Below, piece after piece: positions 11,221 through 20,800 of a stretch of DNA of 64,000 nt. Where the stretch lies: contig CM036617.1 of assembly GCA_020746105.1 (NCBI GenBank), positions 203,567,971-203,631,970 of the forward strand. Direction: 5' to 3'. The stretch is from Trogon surrucura (Eukaryota > Chordata > Aves > Trogoniformes > Trogonidae). The notes beneath the pieces were generated by a model. The model was not told the origin of the DNA and made no database searches. It saw only the letters and a list, made by a program, of their open reading frames with translations. A program made the position numbers and the translations under genes. Within the stretch, counting starts at the first letter, position 1. Every line of letters starts with the position of its first letter.

Positions 11221-12029
11221 TTCCTCTGCTGGGTGCACCATCCCCAGTTGGCAGTGCAGGTGCAGAACACCAGCTACCTCCTCTACCTGGAGCCTGTGGA
11301 GGACCAGTAGTCCTTCTGCATGACCGGGTGCCCCTGCACCCACATCCAGATGAGAGCCATTGTCTCACTCCTCTGGGGCATGGCTGGTGCTTGCCAGCAC
11401 CAGGGCCTCGCTCATGACTCTGAGAGAGCAGAGAGATGCTGGCATCTCCCTTATGCCAGGGCACCAGAGGCTCACCGATTTTCCTTCCTCCAGCAGGCTG
11501 CCAGCCTGGGAGAACATCCAGCCAGTCCAGCAGACGCTGTGAGAGCAGCCTTCTCCTTCGTGCTTCTCCTCACAGCCTCCCGCACCATCTCAGAGCTCAC
11601 AACCCCACTACTGATCCTCACCCATAACTGCAGCCTTCCCACTGCTGCTTGGCACCTGGAACTGACTGCCCCAGCACTAGCAGCGTGGACGCATTAGGGC
11701 AGATTCTCAGAAAGCCAGCACAACCAGCCTTGCAGCATCGGAGCTGAGTCTCACCACTGAGTGTGGAGAGCTGCACCCTTAGCCAGGAAGCACTGGGGCT
11801 GTCCCACAGCTCATGAAACTAGCAACCCCAGCCCCAGCATTCAGATGCCAGTGGGGGCCTCCTGCACCTCCCCAAGGCTCAACAGCTCTCGCCACACCAG
11901 CACTATCCTGACCTGTAGTCAGATCAGTACGTTCCCATTTGGAATGAATGCTGGCACCAACACCTCCAAAGCTGGCCTGGCTACTGCTGCAGGACATGAT
12001 GGGTGCCATCCACAAGTGCTGGCCCTCAT

Positions 12030-12775
12030 TCAGATTTTGAATGTCTCCAGAGAAGGAGACTCCACAATCTCTCCGGGCAGCCGGTTCCTGTGCTCTGTCA
12101 CTCTCACAGCAAAAAAGTTTTTGCTAATATTTTTGTGGAACCTCCTATGCTCCAGTTTGCACCTGTTTTCCCTTGTCCTATCATGGGACATCACTGAGAA
12201 GAGCCTGGCTCTGCCCTCCTGACACTCACTCTTTACATATTTATAAACATTTATGAAGTCACCCCTCAGTGTCCTCCAAGCTAAAGAGACCCAGCTCTTT
12301 CGGCCTTTCCGCATAAGGGAAATCTTCCACTCCATCACCTTTGTGGCTTTTTGCAGGACTCTTTCAAGCAGTTCCCTGTCCTTGAATGGAGGGGCCCAGA
12401 ACTGGACACAATATTCTGGATGTGGCCTCACCAGGGCAGAGTAGAGGGGCAGGAGAATCTCTCTTGACCTACTAGCCACTCCCCTTCTAATCCACCCCAG
12501 GATGCCATTGGCCTTCTTGACCACGAGGGCACAGTGCTGGCTCATGGTCATCCTGCTGTCCACTAGAACCCCCAGGTCCCTTTCCCCTGCGCTGCTCTAC
12601 AAAGGTCCGTCCCCAGCTTATAATGGCGCATGGGGTTGCTCTTTCCCAGATGCAAAACTCTACACTTGCCCTTGTTGTCTTTCATGAAATGTCTCCCCGC
12701 CCAACTCCCAGCCTGTATAGGTCCACTTGGTTATGTCCTCATAAAAGGCTAGCAGGTTGGTCAACGATGACTTCC
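12030..12775 (-). pseudogene. CR1 ORF2 reverse transcriptase scrap and C terminus
   Basis: After the endonuclease, about 18 codons of the reverse transcriptase remain ('LTNLLAFYEDITKW', about 12775-12722). A second deletion then removes the palm, including the catalytic LDF, PQGS and FADD motifs. The text resumes at the 'GWELGGETFHERQQG' region (corresponding to '[14 protein letters not shown]' in the intact copy) and runs to '[13 protein letters not shown]', '[19 protein letters not shown]' and 'VESPSLETF'. The last segment is open over 177 codons (12030-12563). Confidence 0.85.
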
Positions 12776-12789
12776 TCATCTCACGGTTG

Positions 12790-13440
12790 CTGCAGCCAAG
12801 ACTGCCATTGACTTTCACCACTTCCACCAGACCCTCTTTGTTAGTGTGTAAAAGATGCAGCAGCGCTTCTCCCCTAGTTGGCCCACCATCATTTGCATCA
12901 AGAATTTATCATCGATGCACTGAAGGAACCTCCTGGACTGTGAATGACTGACTGTGTAGGCCTTCCAGCAGATATTTGGGTAGTTGAAATCCCCCATGAG
13001 AACCAGGGCCTGTGATTGAGAGGCTACTGTCAGCTGCCTGTAAAAGGCCTCATCAACTTCCTCCTCCTGGTCAGGTGGTCTGTAATAGACACCCACCACA
13101 GTATCACCCGTGCTAGCCTGCTCCTTAATTCTCACTGACAAACTCTCAACTCACTTCTCATCTGTCCCTGGAGAGAACTCAATACACCCTAGTTGCTCTC
13201 TCAAGTAAAAAGCAACTCCACCACCTCACTTTGTTGACCTGTCTTTCCTAAAAAGGACAGAACCATCAAGGCCCACATTCCAGTCATGTGAAGTGTCCCA
13301 CCATGTCTCTGTAATTGCCAGCAAATCATAACCTCTTGTCCACACAGATTTCTAACTCCTCCTGTTTTTTGCCCATGCTTCATGTTTGTGTAGAGGCACT
13401 TCAGCTTCACTTGAGGTGTTCTATGGATGTTCCCCCGCTG
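12790..13440 (-). pseudogene. CR1 ORF2 endonuclease remnant
   Basis: This is the apurinic/apyrimidinic-type endonuclease that nicks the target for LINE insertion. On the minus strand one sees 'LKCLYTNMKHG' (start of ORF2, about 13400), then 'AITETWWDTSHDWN' with the catalytic Glu region (about 13325-13290), then 'GVYYRPPDQEEEVDEAFYRQ' and 'LMGDFNYPNICW' with the GDFN motif (about 12995-12965). Near 12800-12785 the final motif, Ser-Asp-His in active copies, reads 'SNREM' and is mutated. Several frames are needed, so the enzyme is dead. A deletion at about 12780 joins it directly to a scrap of the reverse transcriptase. Confidence 0.85.
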
Positions 13441-13809
13441 TCTCCTACTACCTCAGAAGCCGCTGGTTCATCTCTGTAAGAGTTTAACTGTGCTGCCGTG
13501 TCCCCAGCTCACCTTGGAGTAGCTGGTTGAAGGCCTTTAGTAGCACCCTGTACCTCTAATCTTGGTGTGTCATCCCACCGCTTGTAACAGACAAACCTGA
13601 TATTGTTAACCCTCTCTCCCTTCATAACTAGTTTAAAGCCCTGTCAATCAGCCCTGAAATCTCTTGGACCAAGATCATCTTCCCTCTTTGGGAAACGTGA
13701 CTCCCATTTGAGTCTAACAAGCCTGGTGCTCTGTAGGCTATCACATGTCAAAGAACCTGAAGTTGTGGTAATGACATCAGCCCTGGAGACATGTATTAAT
13801 AGACTGTGT

Positions 13810-14740
13810 TCACCTTAATCTCTCAGTGTCACTACCCACGACTGGAAGGAGAGATGAAAATATAACCTGTGCCCCGAATTGCCTCACTGACCATTCCAGG
13901 GCCCTGGAGTTCCTTTTAATGGCTCTCGGACTACAGGCTGCAGTTTCATCTCCACCTACATAGAAGATTGCTAAAAGGTAGTAGTCTGAGGACCTTACCA
14001 GACTAGGAAGTTTCCTAGTGACGTTTCTAACCCATGCTCCAGGAAGACAACATGCTTCCCTTTGCTGAGGGTCTACCAGGCATATTTGACCCTCAGTTCC
14101 CCTCAGAAGGGAGTGACCTACTACCATAACCTTCCTTTTCTTCTTTATGAATGTGGTTGTTATATGAGCAGTGGGTTTAACTCACTGGTGAGACACCTCT
14201 GGTGCAGAATGCCCATCGTCACCATCCTCATTTGGTTTGCCTTCCTCAGCTGCAACGTTGTACCTGTTGTACAGAGGCACCTGGGGAGGTGAGGTTGGCA
14301 AGGAGAGAGTTCACCTGCCGCCCTCAACATGAATTTACCTCCATTTATTCTTCTCATTTTTATTCTTTAGCCTTTTGCCTTTGGCCTGGCAGGGGAGAGA
14401 TACTGGGGTCTCCTGATCCAGGGTATTTTCCAGTGGGTGTTCCTATTTCTGTTTCAAAGAAGGCAGAGCGTGGCTGCACCAGTCTATCTTGTTCTGCTTC
14501 CTTGATGCTCCTTAGCCGTTCAACTTCTTCTCTCAGCTCTGCCACCATGCTGAGGAGGTTGTCCACCTGTTTGCACTGCACACAGCAGTTCTCATAGCTG
14601 CTACCCATTACCAATGACAGACCCTGGCACTCCCTGCAGCCCGTGACCTAGACAGCTGTATGCTTCTGTGGGAGGTCTGTCTGGGTTCCCACATCCATTC
14701 TGGCAAGTTTTGGGACCATGACCTTCTACCTGGTAGAGAC
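13810..14740 (-). pseudogene. CR1 ORF1 remnant: zinc motif, coiled coil, SGNH esterase
   Basis: Reading the minus strand, a segment near 14710-14600 contains 'MDVGTQTDLPQKHTAV', an in-frame stop, then 'VTGCRECQ' and shortly after 'CCVQCKQVDNLL'. These are two CxxC pairs that suggest the ORF1 zinc-binding motif. 'VAELREEVERLRSIKEAEQD' follows, a heptad-like coiled coil (about 14550-14490). At 14127-13810 an esterase-like domain starts 'MVVGHSLLRGTEG', where active CR1 proteins have a GDS nucleophile motif, so Asp is replaced by His. It continues 'CCLPGAWVRNV' and 'GAQVIFSSLLPV'. CR1 ORF1 proteins are thought to bind nucleic acid, multimerise and carry this lipase-like domain. Stops and frame changes make this copy nonfunctional. 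Confidence 0.82.
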
Positions 14741-14770
14741 CATAGCTGAGCTCCTACCAAGAAGGCAATG

Positions 14771-16019
14771 ACCAACTGTGTGGTCTCTGTGAGACTCACA
14801 GATGACATTGTCACACCATACAGGCAAACAGTCTAAACAGTAAGTTAGATGGGCCTACAGAAAAATTAAAGCCCAGGTATAACTTTGATTCACACCATTG
14901 CTTCCTTTGCGGAACCTGCAGAATATGTATTTTAAGTAGTAGGCTGCCATACAACTGTGTAACAGCCAAATGCAAACAACATTTATATGTAAAAATATGT
15001 AGTATAAAAATTATTATAAGTACAATATCAATCACAAAAAAATACCAGTTGCCCAAATTATTTGTACCAGCTTAATTTGGCTGCTGTATGCAAATGCATT
15101 ATGATACAGACCTAAATTGCAGAATGGTAAACTGTAATTTTCACACAACTCCCCCTACATTTACCACACAGATTATCTGCTCCCTTAGTGAGCAAATAGT
15201 TAATATTTTTTTTTCTCCTCTTTGTTTGCTTAGAGATTTCACAGTCCATTTACTGCGCAGTGTCCAAACCCCGCTGACTGCAGAATTATATTTTGATTCA
15301 GAAAAATCTTCTTCCTGGATTCTTTGTATACACTTATTTCCTAAACATTATTTCATCTCTGTAACTTTCTTATTTTTAAGAAACGAAGGGACATTATCTG
15401 TTATAGAAAATTTTGTGTCAGTGACATTTGACAGACCTAATCATGAAACTTTTCTTTCAGTTCCTGAATACACATTGCAATCTCTGACAATGCATAGAGA
15501 TTCTACAGACAGTAAAGAAATTACTCATGAAAAGTCAGCCCTGGCCCAGGTTCCATACATTAATGAGGCAAATGAACCAGGAATTTCACAGAAGAGGACA
15601 TAGACATAAATCCGTGTTATGACAAACAGTGCTGGGATAAGACATGAAAATGTGCAATGATTGTAACTGGGCATCATCTAACTTTTGAGGATATCTTTGC
15701 TATGTAAAGAATGCATAGTAATATTGACTATAACATGAGTTTTCCTACAGTTTTAAACAAACTGAAGAAAAAGGGAATGTCATTATAATACATCATATAT
15801 TTGCTTTTGTTCCTTTCAGGACTGAAAACTTTAACTCTTAGGCTTCTGCTGTTTGAGGTAAATGGCATAACCCAGTGACAGACTATTGACCTTAGTGTGG
15901 GCTAGAAGAAACAAGAACATTTGAGCCTTTTTCTAACAGCTGAAGAGTAGCAGAACACAGACATTTTGGGGTCTGGAACGACAGTGACCCCCCACCCCCA
16001 AGGACACTATGTTGACAGC
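14771..16019. other. spacer with one unrecognised 171-codon frame
   Basis: AT-rich DNA right of the CR1 5' end. The only remarkable content is the open frame at 15088-15603, listed separately. A short C-run ('gaccccccacccccaagg') lies at about 15987-16002. Confidence 0.4.
15088..15603 (+). other. unrecognised open frame, 171 codons
   Basis: This is the longest open frame outside the CR1 and GC-rich sequences. The first two thirds are hydrophobic and Phe/Leu/Ile-rich, as AT-rich noncoding DNA often is. The last third ('SVPEYTLQSLTMHRDSTDSK' and onward to 'ISQKRT') looks more protein-like. There is no domain I recognise, no membrane pattern that convinces, and no obvious promoter or Kozak context. 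It could be chance, a decayed exon or a processed pseudogene. Confidence 0.15.
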
Positions 16020-16076
16020 CTTCTTTCGAGGTCCCTTCCAATCCCTAACATTCTATGATTCTATGATTCTATGATT
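16020..16076 (+). mobile_element. CR1 3' tail only
   Basis: A fragment of about 55 bp with 'tcgaggtcccttccaatccc' followed by three attctatg-type octamers. It matches the last bases of the intact copy at 54310-54369. It is an extreme 5'-truncation. Confidence 0.9.
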
Positions 16077-17805
16077 CAGTTCGTCTGTACAATCATTTAT
16101 TTCCACATTCTTTTGGGGGAAAAAAAAAAAAAAAGATCAGTGAATTAACTCTTTGTGTTAAAAACCTAAAAAAAAATGGATTTAGCAAAACTGATTTATT
16201 CTGCTTACTTATTTTGACTCCCAGGTGAATGCATATTCAGCTGTGAGACTACTAGCTTGCTGTATTGTGTGGAAGCATGCATGACCTTGGGCAGTACAAA
16301 TAAAAGATCTATGTGATCTTCTGAGAAGTCTGTCCCTGCTTAATACAAGTGAATATCAGGAATTATAGCCTTAACATGTTTCCATCTAAGCTGGAATCAT
16401 GCATTAGTACTTGCAAGACTATCAGATATTAGTACAATACAGAGACACAGATGACCATTGAAAAACAAGGGTTCTAAGGGTGGGTTAACGTATCACATTT
16501 GTAAGACCAATCTAGTCTTCAGCACGAAGGTGGAATCTTCATTCAAAGTGTGAGTAAAATCAAGTTTATGACTGCTAATGATTACAATATTAACCATGCT
16601 ATGGGAAACACAGATCTAAATGCAAATATGAAACAAAGTAGATAGACATATGTAGATGCCATAGACCTTGGATGAATACATTGTTTCTGTTGACTTTTTG
16701 TGAAAAACAGCAGGTTTGGGTTTCATTCAGCCTCATTTCTCTCACTCATCTACTACTTCCCTACACCGCTTCCACCTCACACCTCTGAGCCAGCAATTCC
16801 CTGACTGTTTGGTCATCCAGACTGTCTTCCATTGTAGTATTTTCAAGTATAGTTTCTTTTGTGAAGTCTACAAGTGGAATAAATTCAGATAGCCATAGTA
16901 CAAGGACAAAGGAACACCCGTAAGGAGGAACGGTCATTGTTTCTGGTGCACTATTAAACAGAAAATAGCAATGACTAATGTTGCCCTTTGTGAACATAAG
17001 AAGACTTACAGTAATGTCATCTTGAATGCTTTTGTCCTCTGACAGTGATGTATCGCTAATGAAAGAGTCCCTGTTGTGAAAGAGCTTCCTCTGAGCATGC
17101 TGCCAAAGGTCATTCCCCTTCAGCTAATGTGCCTGTGGATCTGCATCCATTGCTGGAGTTCTTAAGTCTCAAACCTACAGAGAGAACTTCATGATCTGTT
17201 TTAAACTGGTGTCTGAGTTTCATCATTAAAGAAACTTGTTCCTCATTCCCTGCCAGCTGCTGCCGTCATTCAGCTAGACCTTTGCCCATGAGAAGCTGTA
17301 GAAGAAGGGAAGGGAGCATGGTCAGACATAGACCTGATTGATTTTAAATTGGCACATGCTGTTATTCAGTAACTAAGTGGTCTGTTAAAGGTGATGTTGT
17401 GCTCTGTGGGACAGAAAACTATGATGAGTAAGATAAAGTAGCAGAAATTGGAGCAGCAGGAAAATAAATAGGTATTTCTCTCAAGACTCACATACTGGTT
17501 TCCAGTTACTTAAAATCTTCCCGTGGGTATCACAGCAGTACACACGTTCACACATACACAAGAATCCTCTGTTTTCTGGTTTCAAGGATATAGAAGAGCT
17601 CAAAGCCAAGTTGCATAAACTGATCTGTTCCCTTGCCAATTTATGCTTCAATAAGAGAAACCAAAATTTAAATAGTTACTCCCAGTGTATTCCTTAGCCT
17701 GTGACCGCATTTCGTCAAATATTATATAAATAGAAATGTGTCTGGAATGGGAAAAAAAGATCTTGAAAGTAAACCAGATGATTCAACTTGTAGAAAAATT
17801 ATGTT
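16077..17805. other. intergenic, nothing recognised
   Basis: AT-rich DNA with a poly-A run at 16120-16134. The minus-strand frame at 16761-16997 is short and without a recognisable domain. No gene is supported. Confidence 0.45.
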
Positions 17806-17871
17806 TGGGTAGATTTGAACTGGATGATCTTTAAGGTCCCTTCCAACCCTGACAATTCTATGATTCTATGA
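17806..17871 (+). mobile_element. CR1 3' tail only
   Basis: A short CR1 3' UTR ('gatgatctttaaggtccctt') with a two-octamer tail. It is again an extreme 5'-truncation, from a different subfamily than the 16020 tail ('tttaaggtc' rather than 'tttcgaggtc'). Confidence 0.88.
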
Positions 17872-20800
17872 TTACTGAACAAGCAAAAACTACAAATAAA
17901 ACCAAGACCAGGTGAAGACATGTCATTTCATTTACAAAGACAAAAATGCTATTCATTGTAAAATGACAGTGTTATAAGAAAAATGTGTCTGTTTCTTTGA
18001 CATTTTGACTTGTACTGAAAGGTGATGGTGAGATGCTGTTTTACTCCTAAACAAAAGGCTCAGCTTTTAGGTTTTATTGAAGAACATGTAAGGTCTTTCC
18101 TAAAATTCCTCATTCATGCTTTGAAGACAGAACAAACCTTTTAAATATTTCCAGGTAAATTCATCATTTAGTTCACAAATTAGAACAGACCAAAACCTAA
18201 AAGAAACAGAACCCCTGTACTGTCTGCCCATCGTTTTTCATTATTAGTATTACCTATGAATTAATAAAATCTGTTGACTTTTCCAGAGTTCAAATTATTA
18301 TCATTCTTTGCATCAACAACACTCCTAGAAAATAGGTTGCAATAAAGTTATCCAGAGACATTCATTATATTTAATGGCTGTGAGCATAGAAAGTACATTT
18401 AAAAATGAGAACATAGCTAATTCTGAAGTGGTTACATTTGTGTTGCTACAGAAAATTATTGCAATCAACTGACCTTGAGGAATACCTTGCATATAGACTA
18501 CTCTTCATGTAGTTTGAATATAAAAACATTCTGTTGCTTTTAATGATGCAAAGGAAATTGGTCCTGTATGTTGAAAAGTTTTATTAGTAGATAACTAACA
18601 GAACAGTAGCTGCATTTTAAACTGTTTGTGTCTACACATTTTTTTGGGAAGTATCCCCCCAGTACTACATTCATAAACAAAACCAGTGCTGAGGAAATAA
18701 AGCAGTAGATGAGACAGTTTGTATTGTTCCATAAGGAGTAATACTTGGCTTTAAAAATCAAATAAGAGTACAGGAGAAGATACTGTAATATCTGTGATGT
18801 TGTTACTCTGTGACACTATAATGAAGCAGAGCTAAGGTCAAATCAGAGTACAAATTGATTGGACGTATCTTTCTTAAGATGTTGAGGCTTTCTTTAAACT
18901 TCAAATCATTAATTTTCTAGGTTTAAAGATTCCTTTTCCAGTTATTGCAATTTGCATGGAAATGTTTCAACATTAAGATATTAATTCTTGCTCTTATTCT
19001 CAACTCTGTTTTGAAATAATTTTGCTTTACTCTGTGTTTTTGCCTGGAGTATTAGACTCTGAAACTTAACTACAACAATCAATACTTTAATAACTTCTGT
19101 GATGTCTGTGAGGCATTCCTCTGGGCTTGTTCTAAGTGTTGTGAATAGTTGAGCTGGATATATAACTCATAATGGAGATTTTTCTTTAGTTTATAATGTT
19201 TTAGTTTATGTAGCAGTTTATATGATAACTGTCCAGTCTGATCTAAGGAGCTCAGAAATTTAGTAGTGTTATCAGTATAAAAGGCTGAAAAGCCCAAGAT
19301 ACGCAGCACTTCAGTAAGCACAAAGTTTTAAGATGCAAGTGTGTTAGTATTTTCAGACTATGTGGAGTTGAATTTTGCTCAGCTGGAGGATCATATATGA
19401 GTGCTTTTTGTATATAATGCTGCCCTCCTTTTTTTTAACTGCCTTAGTTCTGCATTGTGTATGTTGAAAGTAATACCTCTCTGCTAAGTAGCAACGAACA
19501 CCTACATTCAATTTTTTGACTATAACTGTGGAAGCCTTTGAGCAAGAACTGTTTTTTACCAGTGATATTACTACACAGTTATGAGCAGTCACAATGTGCA
19601 CAAGTATATCCAGAGTTTTACTAAAATGTCTTTTACACATACAATGAATTTTAGGGTCAAGAAAACAAGTGGTATACAAGTGTGTGTGCACATATACATA
19701 TCTGCATAGGTCTATGATAAAAAAAATATTAATTTTCCTTGGCATAAGACAAATATTTTAAAGAGATGAAATTTATACAGACAGTGGTAACAGCCAGTAT
19801 TGTTAGTATTGCCTATGTTCTACTTCCATCATCAACAACTGAGAAAAACAGAAATATAAAACAGCAAAGCTGAGAGAGTTTCACAGATAGCTGATTTTTT
19901 ATTCTGAGAGCTTAGTTTAGAAAATGATGCAGTCCAAGGATTATACCAATCAAGTTTTTTAAGATCCTTTACTGTGTGAAAATAGAGTAAATATAACGTA
20001 GTTAACATGACCTGCATAGTTTGAAAATTTAAAAAGAATATAGTGTTTACAAAACTGAATTCTTTAGCACAAAGGTGGTTGAAAATTTGCCACACATAAA
20101 CAAATAAACAAATAATTTACTGTTCAGAGTTAGTGTGATTTTTTTAATAGACTGCAGTATTTTTTCTGCATGTTTTTCTTTGAAAATGCCAAAATTCTTC
20201 AAGTACTTTTTTTTTTGCCAAACATGAGATATTATAAACCCTGTGATGTTACTGAGTTTACCAATGGATGGAAAGCTGTTGCAGTTGTGCAAATGGCTGT
20301 CCATTATTCAAAGCACAGGTCCTTGCGGTGTTGCACTTAATCTTTAAAATATTTTGTAAACACATACCTTAACCCACAGATTAATAATGGTGATTATAAA
20401 AACAACAATTTGACAAGAAATGGTGGAGATTTTTATTGCTTCTTGCAATGTGATGAATTCTTTACGCTTCCAGAAACGTAACCTACATATTTAAAAGCAA
20501 TATTTTCAGTTCCTGTAAGCTTAAAATTAGACTAGGCAGCTTTGTTTGGCTTGTACCTTTGTGTAAGTCGTACTCTCCTTCTGCTCAGCCTGCTGCTCTG
20601 CTCTTGTGAGCCAGCGGGGCATTCAAACACGCGAACCATGCACACAGCAGACTTCAATAGCAAGCACTGGACAGCAGTTATTTTGAAGGGGAAGAGACTG
20701 GCTTCTGACAGTTTCTGTGACCTATTAACATTTTATTTAGCTTTTATTTCTCGGTAACTGTTTCCAGGTGAAGCAAAAAAAATATCTTGAAAAATAAACA

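Larger units (their letters stand above)
10304..12025 (+). pseudogene. GC-rich gene-like block, unrecognised, probably decayed
   Basis: About 1.7 kb that is clearly more GC-rich than anything else in the window, bounded on both sides by CR1 3' ends in convergent orientation. Several long overlapping frames exist (10587-11417, 276 codons, is the longest), but GC-rich DNA has few stops, so length alone means little. Gene-like signs are a strong donor-like site 'cag|gttagt' at about 11125 and a pyrimidine-rich acceptor ending 'ttttccccag' at 11220, enclosing a compact intron of about 95 bp. There are also two pyrimidine-rich acceptor-like tracts before 'cctcc' at 10661-10676 and 11561-11576, and cysteine-rich translated text ('ICYFTCPLFHDKEVFQAKM' at about 10384-10440; 'FCMTGCPCTHI' at about 11311-11345). 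A stop (tag, 11308-11310) interrupts the latter frame. I do not recognise the family. Alternatives are a fragment of a GC-rich avian gene with small introns, or noncoding GC-rich DNA. Confidence 0.45.
12026..14770 (-). mobile_element. near full-span CR1 LINE, internally deleted and dead
   Basis: On the minus strand, running from 14770 down to 12026, one can follow the parts of a CR1 in order. First comes ORF1 (zinc motif, coiled coil, SGNH esterase; 14740-13810). Then the inter-ORF region with 'ctttaaactag' near 13625-13640, the endonuclease (13440-12790), a scrap of reverse transcriptase, and the ORF2 C terminus (12720-12030). The reverse transcriptase core with the catalytic aspartates is missing. 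The 3' UTR and octamer tail are also missing: the match stops at about 12031 and the GC-rich block starts. Copies with ORF1 are uncommon because most CR1s are strongly 5'-truncated. Confidence 0.88.

Noticed and set aside
10384..11345. Faint resemblance of the GC-rich block's translated pieces to the C-terminal domain of the repulsive guidance molecule family (a D-x-x-V-x-Q-A-x-M stretch and a C-x-x-G-C-P motif).
   Set aside because: The identity is low, the pieces are separated by a putative intron where I would expect none in that family, and I compared from memory. A protein search would be decisive; I do not name the gene.
10587..11417. 276-codon frame, the second longest in the window.
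   Set aside because: It spans both the putative intron and its flanks in a frame without recognisable domains. GC-rich DNA gives long frames by chance, and competing frames are open over the same stretch.
19353..19745. Minus-strand frame of 130 codons.
   Set aside because: Composition follows the AT-rich background, and there is no domain or conserved-looking segment.
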